The position numbers were made by a program, and so were the translations under genes. This document shows, piece after piece, positions 12,228 to 23,656 of a stretch of 64,000 nucleotides of DNA (its first letter is position 1; each line of letters begins with the position of its first letter). Where the stretch lies: assembly GCF_963675165.1 (NCBI RefSeq), contig NC_087379.1:5721442-5785441 (forward strand). Reading direction: 5' to 3'. The DNA is from Halichondria panicea. Its lineage: Eukaryota; Porifera; Demospongiae; Suberitida; Halichondriidae. The notes beneath the pieces were generated by a model that was not told where the DNA came from, searched no databases, and worked only from the letters and a program-made list of their open reading frames with translations.

Positions 12228-13256
12228 CAGTGGCGTAGCCAGAGGGGGGCAGAGGGTGCTCCAGGACCCCCCTCTGGCCTCAGACTCTGCTCCACAAGTT
12301 CATTTTACTAACTAGCTAAGCTAGCTAGCTGATATGAGATCGAGAGTAACTAGAGCTCTATAATTGCAATTGCACGATCAACTCAAAACTCCACCTCTAA
12401 CTATCTAGCTCCACCTCCAAATATTCATTCCAGTCAGTGCACATGCGCAAAGCCACGTGCTGAGCAGACCAAGGTCCCCCATAGTTGGGCGGAGCCCGAC
12501 CGTCCCTGACGGGAGGTCGGGTTGCAAGCCTATCTGGGATTTGTTCTAGCGCCACTATAGTGGCGCCCTATCAGATTGCAGCATTTTTCACGTGGCTTGG
12601 TTACACTTCCGCTTGCATCTAGTTGCAAAACCGCATGCAGTATTGCTGTGCCATCCTGTGGTTTCACGTCATCAAGTCGGTTAACACCCACTTGAGAATA
12701 ATAATATTCATAGCAGTACTACATAATGCGCAGAACAAATTCCAGATAGGCTTGCAACCCGACCTCCCGTCAGGGACGGTCGGGCTCCGCCCAACTAGGT
12801 CCCCCACAGAGTTGCAGACTGTTAATGTTCAGCAGCTATCACCATCATCATCATGAGTATTTTTCCGTTGAGCCCAGTTCACAGAGCAGCACTGCAACTG
12901 CAAGTGGCTTGCCACCCTGTCCTGCTAATTCACAAGCAGAACCTGGTTAGCAGCTGCATGATTTAATTAATTGTCACAACTCAAAACAATGCGAGGACAT
13001 CTTCAAATGAAGATGTGGCTTAACCACCAGAACCCTCAAAGCAGCAGTGCCCTCATTTCTTTAGCCAGATTGCGTTAGAATCAATCTCAGAGCATGTATA
13101 TAACAACAAAAGTTTCTGAGGGAGTGCCCCCACCCCCATTGGTAATTCGTTCATCAAGCACCCCCCTAGCCTCGATTCAAGGCCGATTAAACGTATTTTA
13201 ATCGGCCTGGAATCGAGGCTAGCACCCCCCTATCTCAAATCCTGGCTACGCCCCTG
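12228..13256. mobile_element. hAT-like element, 1029 bp, TSD TTGCT
   Basis: The ends CAGTGGCGTAGCCAG and CTGGCTACGCCCCTG are inverted repeats. TTGCT flanks both sides (12223-12227, 13257-13261). It is the same family as 19024-19757 and 31178-33361, all with 5-bp duplications. A MULE-type MITE is nested within it at 12482-12797. A short serine-rich open stretch near 12850-12960 may be a remnant of a transposase N-terminus, but this is weak. Confidence 0.78.
12482..12797. mobile_element. MULE-type MITE nested in the hAT-like element
   Basis: TIRs of about 65 bp start TAGTTGGGCGG and end CCGCCCAACTA. The target duplication GGTCCCCCA is at 12473-12481 and 12798-12806. It is longer than the 9460-9663 copy but has the same ends. 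The nesting shows it transposed after the hAT-like insertion. Confidence 0.78.
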
Positions 13257-13375
13257 TTGCTGGACCAGACATTATAACTTTCTCTGTATGGATCTGTTTG
13301 CCCCTAAAGATGTATATGCAGGGAACAAGTAGTCCTATATGCTGAGAAAGGAAAACGCAAAGTCCAAGAAAGTTA

Positions 13376-14027
13376 CAGTAGACTCTCGCTATTCCGGCTC
13401 TCTGAAATGCGGCCACCTCGATATACTGGCCATTTGGTTTGGCACGGAATGCTAGCTATATGTTTTCTACACAAAACTCGACCTAAAGTACGGCCACTCG
13501 CTATTCCGTTTACCGGCCAGTGCTGGCTGTCCCAAATAACGTTTTCAATGTAATTTTATATGTGTATTACGGCCAGATATGATGTTTTGGGGGTGGTTTA
13601 GTAAATAAAATTGGATTACACTTAAATAGAGAGCAGAATGATTCATTATCCTCGAGACAAGAACTGCAATCAGTGATTAGATTCGAGGTAAGGTCTTTTT
13701 AAGCCGCGGCTAATTATCTGAAGTACGGCCACCTCGCTATTCCGGCCATACGGCAAGCCGTGTGGTTCAAAAATAGAAAGCACAAAACGTACTGTTATTA
13801 TGCCTATAAACGTACGTTTATAATAAAACACGTACGTTTATAATAAAACACTTTATGTTGCAGGAAGACGTAGCGGTATAATGAAACACGTACGTTTATA
13901 GCCAAAACACGTACGTTTATAGGCATAATAACAGTACGTTTTGTGCTTTCTATTTTTGAACCACACGGCTTGCCATACGGCCAAGCTGCATGGTCCCAAG
14001 GCTGGCCGGATTAACGAGAGTCTACTG
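13376..14027. mobile_element. Pogo/Tigger-like MITE, 652 bp, TA target
   Basis: The ends CAGTAGACTCTCGCTATTCC and GGATTAACGAGAGTCTACTG are inverted, with TA on both sides. No transposase frame is visible. A palindromic element is inserted at 13754-13972. It is related to 823-1225. Confidence 0.75.
13754..13972. mobile_element. Palindromic MITE nested in the pogo-like MITE, 8-bp TSD
   Basis: A nearly perfect inverted repeat runs from CAAGCCGTGTGGTTC to GAACCACACGGCTTG. CCATACGG occurs on both sides (13746-13753, 13973-13980). The inner part repeats the unit ACGTACGTTTATA. The 8-bp duplication fits a hAT origin. Confidence 0.75.
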
Positions 14028-14439
14028 TATCACACAGGCTAATTTTGCAGGTTACCTTGCCTTGGTTTTCTGAAACAAAGTACCTGATAGCTGCTCTGTA
14101 GGGGTATGACCTACCATCCTTCGAGAAGTTTCTGCTACATCTAACATCAACAAGCAACGAATAGAGTCAGAGTCCACTTCTTCATGTTCATTCTCTTGTC
14201 ATGCTTTAATCATACTCATGCATTAGTTTATAACATTGTTGTTGTCAATAAAATGTTCATACTATGTATTAAAATGAAAATACATAAAGAATTGGCATAG
14301 CAAAGTGTAAACCTCGATTTGAGGCCAGGGGTGGGCGTATATTCCAATGAAAACTAGCAGTTCGGGATTAAAGGCACAGTCCCCTAATAAGGCTAGACTT
14401 CTTGCAGAAAAGGGTGGGCGTATTTTCGCGAGGGTACGG
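14028..14439. other. Intergenic, no gene seen
   Basis: No supported reading frame. The end (GGCCAGGGGTGGGCGTATATT ... GGGTGGGCGTATTTTCGCG) contains short inverted motifs similar to other MITE ends, but no complete element can be delimited. Confidence 0.4.
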
Positions 14440-14654
14440 TACCGTATAGAGGGTAATTTTCGTGGGGGGCAAATTATTCGTGGTTTTCATGGTTGAAGGT
14501 CTGACCACAAATATTTTACCCGCGAATGAAGCAACCTTGCCTACCTTTACCTGCAGTGCAAGCAGCAACCACGAAAATATTATCCACAAAAATTAATGAC
14601 TAAATATTGCTCAACCACGAATAGTTTTCCCCCCGAAAATTACCCGCTATACGA
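14440..14654. mobile_element. ACCGTATAG-ended MITE
   Basis: The ends ACCGTATAGAGGGTAATTTTCG and CGAAAATTACCCGCTATACG are inverted. It is the same family as 29881-30220. It is non-coding. Confidence 0.6.
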
Positions 14655-14866
14655 TAATAGAATTATAGCGGAGCCCTAAAACATGACAAACATGCACGGT
14701 AGAAAACACTAATATGCAAATCACCTTTACTAGAGAACATTCAAGGCGAGCAAAGCGAGCATTATATATTGATACACACGTGCACATACAAATATACATG
14801 TAACAGAAAATGCATGTGTAAGTGCTAGTGTAGGGCTCACTTTGCTCGCCCAATCACACAACTACA

Positions 14867-15276
14867 TACCGTATTTACTTGATTAAACGCCCTCATTGAA
14901 TAAACGCCCATCTCGTTTAAATGCCCAGGGTAAAAGCTCTGTCTTTGTCAATAAACGCCCATCTTAAATAATCGCCCATGTAGTGGCACTGTGGGTGGAG
15001 CTGAAATAGCACGTGGAACCAGTTTCAAACGTGGCAGCATAGAATAAAAATACTTTTTTACGATGCATCGATGGCAGAGAGAGAGATACCGACACAGAGG
15101 GCACTCCTATGACTTAAATTTAAGCTGAGACAGCAGCCCAAGAAGAGCACCATAACTGCTGCTGTGCAAGAGTTTTGGAGGAGACATAACAATAAATGCC
15201 CTCCTGGATTAAACGCCCCCTCTAAAGACTTCGATCTGAAATAAACGCCCTGGCGTTTAATCAAGTAAATACAGTA
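14867..15276. mobile_element. TTTACTTGATTAAACGCC-ended MITE, 410 bp
   Basis: Inverted ends TACCGTATTTACTTGATTAA and TTAATCAAGTAAATACAGTA lie at a TA target, with internal repeats of the word AAACGCCC. No supported protein is visible. The open frame on the minus strand is built from the repeat. Confidence 0.65.
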
Positions 15277-15506
15277 TACATACACAATAATAGCAGAGCA
15301 TAAATCCAGCCACCCACCATAATTACCATTTTTGTTTGCAGCGAACTAAGCGAGTGCTATAATGGCTTGGAAAAAATCGCAAAAACCTGCACCATGCAAG
15401 CTTTGTTAAAAAGTACTGAAGTATATAGGCAGATACCTATTAGAGCTACGTTAACGACTATGATGTGTTTAGTGAGCACACTATAATATATATTACTCCA
15501 ATTACA

Positions 15507-15638
15507 GCCATAAGCTCTATACAGCTCCTCAGCATAAGGTGGTCGATCAGGGTCTTCCCCTTCCTCTCCTGGAGACAAGCCGTGAGATGCGTGAGGCCAC
15601 GACGAACACTGGGGGAATGAGGTCCCTCATCTGGTCTA
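15507..15638 (-). pseudogene. LSG1 C-terminal GTPase exon fragment, fused to a transporter fragment
   Basis: Minus-strand reading gives the LSG1 segment that normally reads QMRDHxPPVSLV...PRxVLExTYGI, followed by GEEGEDPDRPPYAEELYRAYG. The reading frame is damaged. At about 15638 the LSG1 sequence (CATCTGGTCTATGG) passes directly into transporter coding sequence (TGAATTCAAACACTCCACC). The intact exon context at 52070 continues differently, so this is a recombination junction. Confidence 0.8.
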
Positions 15639-16370
15639 TGGTGAATTCAAACACTCCACCATAGATAGAGACATAGGCCACAGCAACAAGGACTTGCTGA
15701 ATAATGAGAAAGTATGGGGAGACATGAAGGGAGAGAGCAGGATCAAAATTAATTCTTGTATAACAAGTCTAGGAGCAAACACTGAAGTAGCATTGCGGCC
15801 GTTAAGGATAAAGTGACCAATTGTGCCAACAAATTAAACAGTGAGCAAAACAGACTAACAGCGATAAAACAAAGACCAATTCCAATTCACCTCAAAATAA
15901 CAAGGGAGGAACTTTTGAAACAGAGGATGAATAAAGTAGACAAAAAGAATGATGAAGACAGGGTACAGAGTGCCACCATTAGTAAATATAGAGTCAACAT
16001 AAACTAATATCAGGTGGTCAAATGTAAATCTCTGCCTGCAAGTGATCTTTAAGTATACTGAGAAATGGCGCTGCGGCAATATCAGCCGTAAAAAATGATT
16101 TCACATTTTCCACTTGCTCAGTATAGTGAATGGTCCTCCATACTCGTCCTTGCCTAGATCCAGTCCAGTGGGTATGTCATCCTCCCAGAATGTAAAGGCA
16201 CTGTACCAGTTTCCCAAAGCTTATTCCGATATATTATAATTATTGTGAAGAGAAAGAAAAGAAAGCTGTCTCTATAAGGAGACTCATTTAATTGGTCAAC
16301 ACAAAACTGGCTAAAAATCCAGCAAATGCAATCAACAAGGAGATAAGTAGAAAATTACAAGTATACCCCG
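15639..16370 (-). pseudogene. SLC15/POT-like transporter copy C (fragment)
   Basis: It contains the parts coding the FEFICAQ-upstream helix, the QQVLVAVAYV helix, the IHPLFQK loop and the ADIAAAPFL segment. A short piece of the TTEQVENVK/GLDLGKDEYGGP region follows, joined directly to the GISFGK region at about 16205. Many internal deletions and stops are present and both ends are truncated. It is a relic of an array member. Confidence 0.82.
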
Positions 16371-16480
16371 CCCCCCACCTGTAGACAATGGTTAGATTTG
16401 CACAGTGGTGATTGGCCGGAAAGTTTCTGAGTGATAGTATATCTGTCTGGCATATGGGCAGTGCTATATAACTGACTTGT

Positions 16481-17067
16481 CAAGGTTTCATACAGAAGGG
16501 GGGGGGGGGGGGCGCCCTGGGATTTCCCCCCTTGGAAATATGAAAAATTAATGATGTCATACCAAATTGTACAGTGATTCAGATAGATCTACATGTAGAC
16601 TAGCTATAATGATTATTCTACGTGTATCAGTCAAATCAGTTGAGAAAAAGCCTCTTACATACATCAGGAGTGCATACATGTATATCCAATCTAGCACATG
16701 GTACAGTTCAAAAGTTCAGAGAGGGTATTATGTACACAAAATGCATGTATACAATTAATTTAAACCTTACAACATAAGCAAAGCACGTACATAGTGGGAC
16801 CACAGGCTCTGTACACACACTAGAGAGGTTAATTTGAGTACCTTTTCTGCTTTGCTCCCAAAAAATTTTTTGCAGGTGAGTTGAAGGTATACAAGAACAG
16901 TTAAGAACTAGACTGAATAGTTTTAAGCACAAAAACCTCCAAATTGCACCTTAGACAATCATTCTGCCAAATTTTTTCCGGGGGCTGCCCCCGGGACCCC
17001 AAATGTTCAACGGCGTACGATCGTCGTTATTTCCCCCCCTTGGCTAAAAATCCTGTATAAAACCCTG
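16481..17067. mobile_element. Transposon with CAAGGTTTCATACAG ends, TSD CTTGT
   Basis: The ends CAAGGTTTCATACAG and CTGTATAAAACCCTG are imperfect inverted repeats flanked by CTTGT (16476-16480, 17068-17072). The empty site is visible in another module at about 21594-21620, reading CTGACTTGTGGTTAA. A run of G (16498-16513) lies near the left end. A related 5' end bounds the element at 38773 and a remnant is near 48805. The 5-bp TSD is shared with the CAGGGGCGTAG family. Confidence 0.75.
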
Positions 17068-17558
17068 CTTGTGGTTAATTATCCTAGTGGCTTTGTATAT
17101 ATATGCTATAAAAATTGTGGATTGGGCTAGCCTCAATCTCAGGCCGATTTTTCTCTAGAAAACTGGGGCGGTAATGAGGCTATATAGGATTGGGTATATG
17201 AATTGGAGTGCCATGCATGCACGTACAGCAACTATTGAGCCCTATATGGCGGACAGGTAGTATTGTGGTCATATGGAACCTGTGGCCACCAGGCTTCCAA
17301 TGTGACCACAACACCCACAACACCAATAATTCCCACCAATTCAAGTACAGAAGGTATATATACCATCAAAGAGTTCTCTCACTGTACTACTGAATGAATT
17401 TGCCTCAAGGAAGAGGGAGTGGATCACTAATAGGGGAGATCAATTATTTTCACTTAAATATACGAGCATTAGCACTTAAATATACATTATACACGTAACA
17501 CAAACCAATTACACATTTAACTATCCGCATCACAGTCGGTTAATATATCACTACACAG
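17068..17558. other. Module 3' flank of copy D
   Basis: This holds the conserved transporter 3' flank, including the TTGTGGTCATATGGAAC...TTCCAATGTGACCACAA hairpin at 17250-17316. It aligns by eye with 9380-10020 and 21600-22130. No gene is present. Confidence 0.6.
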
Positions 17559-19023
17559 TCATTGGGTCTCTGAATCAGAATCACTCTCAAAGTGAACATC
17601 TAGATCTTCAAATTCATGATTTTGATTAACAGCCTTCTCGTAAAACTCTTCAATGTACTTTTGCTCATTGCACAATTCATCACGCTGACGATACTGATAC
17701 CTCTTTGCTGCTATTATGAAAACCACAACACCTGCGACTGAAATCACAATGTTCACCAGGAAATAAACCAGTCCAACAAAAGGGGAGTGCGACCAGAAAC
17801 TAAAAGGTAAAAGAATTCCAAGAACACCGATCAATTGAAATAGTCCTTTAATAGCAAAGAAAATTCCAATGAGAAATCCTTTCATAGAGTGAGGGCTTTG
17901 AGCACAGATGAATTCAAACACTCCACCATAGATAAAGACATAGGCCACAGCAACAAGGACTTGCTGAATAATGAGAATGTAAGGGGGGACTTCAAGGGAG
18001 GGAGCAGCAATAAAATCATATGTAAAATTAGAATAAAATAAGTCAAAATGTCCAGGAGTAAACATTGAAATACTAGCATTATAACCGTTAGGGAGGTGAC
18101 CAAACGTCTCAACAAACAGTGAGCAAAACAGATTAACAGTGACAAGACAAAGACCAATTCCAATACGCTTCAGAATACCAGGGAAGCACTTTTGAAACAG
18201 AGGATGAATGAACTTGAGAAAAATAGGAACAAAAACAACAAGAAAGGCAGGATAAAGAGTGCCACCATTAGTGAACATAGAGTCAACTACGTTGCCTGAA
18301 CCAGTATTAAACAACGAAAATTTAATGTTCTCAGCCTTCATGTGATCTTTAAGAATACTGAGAAAAGGTGCTGCAGCAATATCAGCCGTAAAAAATGGTC
18401 CTACTGAAAATAAAAGGATAACGATTCCAAAAAATGATTTCACATTCTCCACCTGCTCGGTAGTGAATGGTCCTCCATACTTGTCCTTGCCTAGATCCAG
18501 GGTATGTCATCCTCCCAGAATGTGAAGGCACTGCGTTGAATAGGTATCTTGTTTCTTCTTGCAAAGCCGACAACTCTTGCAACCTCTTTGTAAGGGTTAC
18601 CAATGCCAGTGCCAATAACAAACCACTTGCGCTTAGCAATACAGAAAGTTACTGACATACAAATTAGCACAACAAACAGGACAAGTCCAAATATAGAAAG
18701 GCTTAAGAAACCAGTGGAATTTGCTGAACTCCATACCAGTTTCCCAAAGCTTATCCCAATGTATAATGTGAAGAGAAACCAATGAATGAAAAGAAAGCTG
18801 TCTCTAGAAGGAGAATCATTTAATTGGTCAACCCCAAACTGAATAACATTGGCTAAAAATCCAGCAAATGCAATCAATAAGGAGATAAGAAGAAAAAGTG
18901 CAAGTGCACAATTCACCACTATCATCGAAATAAATAGAGCCATGCAGGAATGAATACGGGTAACTCGCAATAAACAAAAGTTGACAATACAACTGATAAC
19001 ACCCGTCAAGAGTCCACACCACA

Positions 19024-19757
19024 CAGGGGCGTAGGGAGGGGCAGGGCTTTGGGGGCTGGAGCCCCCCCTTCCTCTGCAAAAACCACACTAAGAGCCCCAC
19101 CTTCTCTGATGACTGTCTTCACTGAGCCTGGGAATTACAGGTATAGATTAGTGGCAGACAAACAGCATGTCCAAGAGCTAGCTCTATACTATACTAGTAA
19201 CTTTGATTCTTCAGTGTAACTAAGCTAGCTAGCTAGCTGGCTAGCATGCACCATTTAATTGAAACAGGTGTGGCTATAAACTATTTCTTGCACATGCGCA
19301 ATGCACTGTGCAACTGATCAATAATCTACCACAGAGGTTGATTGAGAGCAGCAACTATGTCGCAGAAACTGGACCATTATTTCTCAAGCGTGAGTCAAGG
19401 CCAAGATCTAGTGCCAACTTGCCAAGCTCTAGTGCCAGTTTGCCAAGCTCTAGCCTCTAGTACTGCCAGCCTGAGTACTGATGAAGAGCCAGCAAAGTAA
19501 TGATCAGCTACATTATCATATACATTGTACATGTAGTTAGCACTGTAAATATTAGCAATGTTTCATGCATATTAACAACAAAATAATTATTGTAACATCA
19601 TAAATCGTACACAACCAGACACTCCTGGTACAACAGCTATTCCCGGAAATCAGTCATTAATTAGGAGGTGTGGTTTCCGGTCGCCGAAAATTTTCGGCGC
19701 TCCTTCACACCCTTTCAGCTCAGCCCCCCCTTCCTCAAATTCCTGCCTACGCCCCTG
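19024..19757. mobile_element. hAT-like element inserted in transporter copy D, TSD CCACA
   Basis: The ends CAGGGGCGTAGGGAGG and CCTGCCTACGCCCCTG are inverted. CCACA is duplicated at 19019-19023 and 19758-19762. Other transporter copies show the empty site (CCACACCACATGGT). The length is 734 bp and it appears to be an internally deleted derivative. Confidence 0.85.
19357..19500 (+). pseudogene. Probable first exon of a hAT transposase
   Basis: A 47-codon frame begins MSQKLDHYFSS, which resembles the start of many hAT/ZMYM-type transposases (a K-x-L-D-x-F/Y-F motif). It ends at a TAA within GCAAAGTAATG; the GTAATG could also be a splice donor. No catalytic domain follows, so the element is non-autonomous. 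This is a tentative call from one short motif. Confidence 0.4.
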
Positions 19758-20156
19758 CCACATGGTGCATACACTACATCTCACAACTTTATATCTGCCA
19801 TATCGAACATCTGCCAAGTATCCGGCTAGAGGATAGAAGAGAAGCCAGATAGCAAACACAGCATATATGCCACTATCTATCATCTCACTGTTAAATATTG
19901 CCCCAGGGTATACTCTTGTAAATATGTAAGTGAACAAGAAATAATTTTCAGGATTCAGAAAACCACCATATATGAAAGACATTAAGGCAGTCCAAACGAG
20001 AATCATTATTGCAGCCTTTGACTTGATCAGCACACTTTTCTTTTTGCCATATTTACTGTGATTACTTGTCACGAGTGGTGTGGCTTCAGTGGCATCTGGT
20101 GCAGGAGTTTCATGAAGGGAAGTTTGCTCTATAGTTCCTTGCTCACAACTAGCCAT

Positions 20157-21136
20157 TGTTCTTACTGTGACTGTATTCTTACTGCACTTATAGCTATACC
20201 TAAAGAAATTTCCAGTTATTGCTCACTGAACACCCTTGTTCTAATCAAAAGATCAAATTATTGTGGCAAGGAATTATAGAAAAGCCCTACAACATGTACC
20301 AGAAAACACCAAATCATTACCTCGCTGCATGGGAGCACACAGCAGGGGTAGAGTGATCGGTGTGTGTGGACACAAAAAATGAGCGAACTATACCGTATTA
20401 CTACAACACTTTGCTGGTGAAAAACTTTTATGAATGAAAGAACCAAATTATCAGACCCTTTGCGATCTAACTATTGCATTCTGGCAAGGATCGTGTGTAT
20501 AATTTTTCGGATTTTATTGTTGTGAATTGATCAACCATCGCAAAGTTCGCAAATGTTTAGATGCTCGCAAAACATTCTAGTAATACGGTAGATCGATTCA
20601 CTTCATCAATCTAATCGTTGCTTCATAGATTCACGATCATTCTCCATATAATTATAACGATATAATGAAGGTAATTATGGTAAAACGTTATTGTCCGTTT
20701 TGGTAAACATTGAGGGCAAGCGAAGCCAGCATATATATAGAAAAGGTACATAGATCAATCGAACGACTTAATTCATTAAGTGAGGTATAAAGAGGTTTGT
20801 TTACTTCGCTTCAACGGAGCGGTTTGATTTGAGTACAGTAATAAAGAGCGTAAGTTTTGTTAGTGCGATGTACAATTACATACATACATATAAATATACA
20901 GTCTTACATATACAAACAGAAAAATGCATGTGTATAAGTCGCTAGTGTAAGGCTCGCGAATTATGCTGACATGCATAATTATATATTAAGAATATACTTA
21001 TATTAAGTATACTTCTAGAACATTCTCTGTGGACTCTTATAATGCCATGTGTTCTTAGTTCATTTCTTGTATGATTTGTGTTTGAATGTTTCATTTTCTT
21101 TGATCTAGCTGAGCACATGCAGCTGAACCGGATTTC
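20157..21136. other. Module 5' flank and spacer
   Basis: It starts with the shared transporter leader (ATACCTAAAGAAAT). It continues with spacer sequence shared with 7085-7250, 14665-14860, 26220-26440, 42570-42720 and 51270-51590 (words such as AGCCCTACAACATG and GCGTAAGTTTTG). Its last part may be a short LTR ending in CA just before the copia primer site. No gene is present. Confidence 0.5.
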
Positions 21137-21480
21137 AATAGGTTATGGGCCTAGTGTCACAGTGCTAGCTAGCTGAAGTGAATAGAGACTATTTTGTCGT
21201 TGTCTTGGTGCTTAACTTGTTCGTTGCGGTAGAGACTATTTTGTAAGCCAGGTTCTTCTGTTTGTCGTCTTGGTGTTAACTTGTTCGTCGCGACAGTAAA
21301 CTTGTTTGTTACAGCAGTTGCATGAACATGGCTGAGAGCGTTAGAAGTACGGTATCGGTTGTTCCGCTGAACAGTAGTAACTATGCTACGTGGAAGATTC
21401 AAGCGAAGATGACACTGTTGAAGGAGAGACTGTGGAAGATAGTCAATGATTGCACCAAATGGTGTACAGATGGTGGAGCT
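21137..21480 (+). mobile_element. Copia-type LTR retrotransposon fragment (primer site and gag start)
   Basis: GGTTATGGGCCTAGTGTC at 21141-21157 closely matches the primer-binding site used by copia-type elements that prime from a half initiator tRNA-Met. At 21322 an open frame begins MNMAESVRSTVSVVPLNSS and continues NYATWKIQAKMTLLKERLW, a typical copia Gag N-terminus (LNxxNYxxWK motif). Coding similarity is lost around 21480 where transporter-module sequence resumes. No protease, integrase or RT is present. Confidence 0.75.
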
Positions 21481-21499
21481 CTGTCAACATTGGGATACC

Positions 21500-22130
21500 A
21501 GTATAAACAATGGAATGACATTTTAGATCTGCACAGTGGTGGGTGGCCGCAAAGGTTCTGAGTGACAGTATATCTGCCTGGCATATGGCAGTGCTATAAC
21601 TGACTTGTGGTTAACTATCCTTGTGGCTTCATACATTTGTGGAGTGGGCTGGCCTCATTCCCAGCTAATCCCAGGCCAATTTTTATCTACGGGGTGGTAA
21701 TGTGAAGTGCCATGCACGTATGTATGCAGCAACTATTGACGTACAGCAACTATTGAGCCCTGTGGCGACAGGTGTATGGCATTGTGGTCATATGGAACCT
21801 GTTACCTGTGGCAACAGGTGGCATTGTAGTCATATGGAACCTGTGGGCTGTGGCTGTGGCCACCAGGCTTCAATGTGACCACAACACCCACAACCCATTA
21901 GTTCCACATTAGTTCTAAGTACATTACATACCACCAAAAAGTACTTTCACTACTGAATTTGCTTCAAGGAAGAGAGGGTGGATTACTATACAGTATACTA
22001 GATCTTCAAACATTTAACAATAGCCAATCCCACTTAAATATACATTACACGTAATACAAACCAATTACTCAACTATCCGCATCACAGTATTTTATTATCA
22101 CTACACAGTCATTGGGTCTCTGAGTCAGAA
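21500..22130. other. Module 3' flank of copy E
   Basis: It holds the block TTAGATCTGCACAGTGGT...GGGTGGCC seen in other modules (33366, 52440, 59710) and then the conserved transporter 3' flank. The flank contains two tandem partial copies of the GTGGTCATATGGAACCTGTG hairpin arm. No gene is seen. Confidence 0.6.
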
Positions 22131-22133
22131 TCA

Positions 22134-23395
22134 CTAATGAACATCTAGATCTTCAAATTCCCGATTGTGATTAACATCCTTCTCGTAAACTTCTTCAATG
22201 TACTTTCTTACATTACAAAGTTCATCTCGCTGTCGATACTGATACCTCTTTGCTGCCACTATGAAAGCCACAACACCTGCGACTGAAATAACAATGTTCA
22301 CCAGGAAATAAATCAGTCCAGCTCTAGGGGATTCTTGCCAGAAACTAAACGGTAGAAGAATTCCAGGAACACCGATTAATTGAAATAGTCCTTTAATGGC
22401 AAAGAAAATTCCAATGGGAAATCCTTTCATAGAGTGAGGGCTTTGAGCACAGATGAATTCAAACACTCCACCATAGATAAAGACATAGGCCACAGCAACA
22501 AGGACTTGCTGAATAATGAGAATGTAGGGGCTAAGTTGAAGGGAGGGAGCAGCAACAAAATATTTATTTTCGTAATGTCCAGGAGCAAACACTGAAATAT
22601 TATTGCCACTAGGGAGAATGTGACCAATCGTGTCAACAAACAGCGAGCAAAACAGACTAACAGTGATAAGACAAAGACCAATTCCAATTCGCCTCAGAAT
22701 ACCAGGGAGATATTTTTGGAACAGAGGATGACTGAATAAACTTGAGAAAAATAGGAACAAAAACAACGAGAAACACAGGGTACAGCGTGCCACCATTAGC
22801 GAATATGGAGTAAGAAAGGTTTCTTAAAGTAATCCCAAGGAGAGTCTCTGTATCCATGTGATTTTTCAGTATACTGAGAAAAGGTGCTGCAGCCAAAGGT
22901 CTAAAATGACAACAATTCCAAAAAATGATTTCACATTCTCCACCTGCTCGGTAGTAAATGGTCCTCCATACTTGTCCTTGCCTAGATCCAGTCCAGTGGG
23001 TATGTCATCCTCCCAGAAATTAAAGGCACTGTGTTGAATAGGAATCTTGTTTCTTCTTGCAAAGCCGACAACTCTTGCAACCTCTTTGTAAGGGTTACCA
23101 ATGCCAGTGTCAATAACAAACCACTTGCGCTTAGCAACACAAAACGTTACTGGTAAACAAATTAGCTCAACTAACAGAACAAGTCCGAAAGGCTTGTTAA
23201 AAATGTGGCAAAAACTGAACTTGATACTATTTTTCCAAGGCTTATTCCAATATAGAGATACCAGTGAATGAAAAGAAAGCTGTCTCTAGAAGGAGACTCA
23301 TTTAATTGTTCAACCCCAAACTGAATAACATTGGCTAAAAATGCAGCAAATGCAATCCAAGCAGATAAGTAGAAACACTCCAAGTACACAATTCA
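22134..23395 (-). pseudogene. SLC15/POT-like transporter copy E (N-terminus lost)
   Basis: The C-terminal half is mostly open (220 codons, to NREFEDLDVH). The tail is cut by a short deletion (SESD lost). Upstream, the frame breaks near 22740-22900 and again near 23190-23240. The gene stops abruptly at about 23395, within the segment before ANVIQFGVEQLNESPSRD, and joins sequence like the 3' flank of copies F and J. The POT signature 1 region and the leader are missing. The variable loop reads APGHYENKYFVAAPSLQ. Confidence 0.83.
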
Positions 23396-23656
23396 ATAGT
23401 ATTTTAGACAATAATTATTGTTGACTACCTTGCTATCACTACTGAAGTTGTCTCAAGGGAGGAGTAATTTAAAAGGTCACTACTAAATTATAACAATCGT
23501 ATTTCAACAACAATAATTTATTCACTAAACCTAAATATCTCGATACTACACATGCAGTCATTGGGTCTCTGAGTCAGAATCACTAAAGTGAACATCTAGA
23601 TCTTCAAATTCCCGATTGTGATTAACATCCTTCTCGTAAACTTCTTCAATGTACTT
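23396..23656. other. 3' flank of copy F
   Basis: It matches 49125-49347 (TTTAGACAATAATTATTGTTG ... CCTAAATATCTCG). It includes the degraded codons of the copy F acidic tail, which are out of frame with the main frame. Confidence 0.6.

Larger units (their letters stand above)
17559..20156 (-). pseudogene. SLC15/POT-like transporter copy D (transposon-disrupted)
   Basis: The N-terminus at 20156 (MASCEQGTIEQTSLHETPAP) runs to SVCTMWQ, where a 734-bp hAT-like element (19024-19757) interrupts it. It resumes as MWCGLLTGVIS at 19024 and continues to WEDDIP. An 8-bp deletion at about 18500, in the region that normally codes DIPTGLDLGKDKYGG, shifts the frame. From there it is open to the C-terminal FESDSDSETQ. 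The POT signature AGYLADVRYGRYKVV and FEFICAQSPHSMKG are both present. The variable loop reads DLFYSNFTYDFIAAPSLE, with one possible N-glycosylation site. Without the insertion and the 8-bp loss it would be full length, so inactivation is recent. Confidence 0.85.

Noticed and set aside
15058..15285. 75-codon minus-strand frame
   Set aside because: It falls within a MITE and overlaps its terminal inverted repeat.
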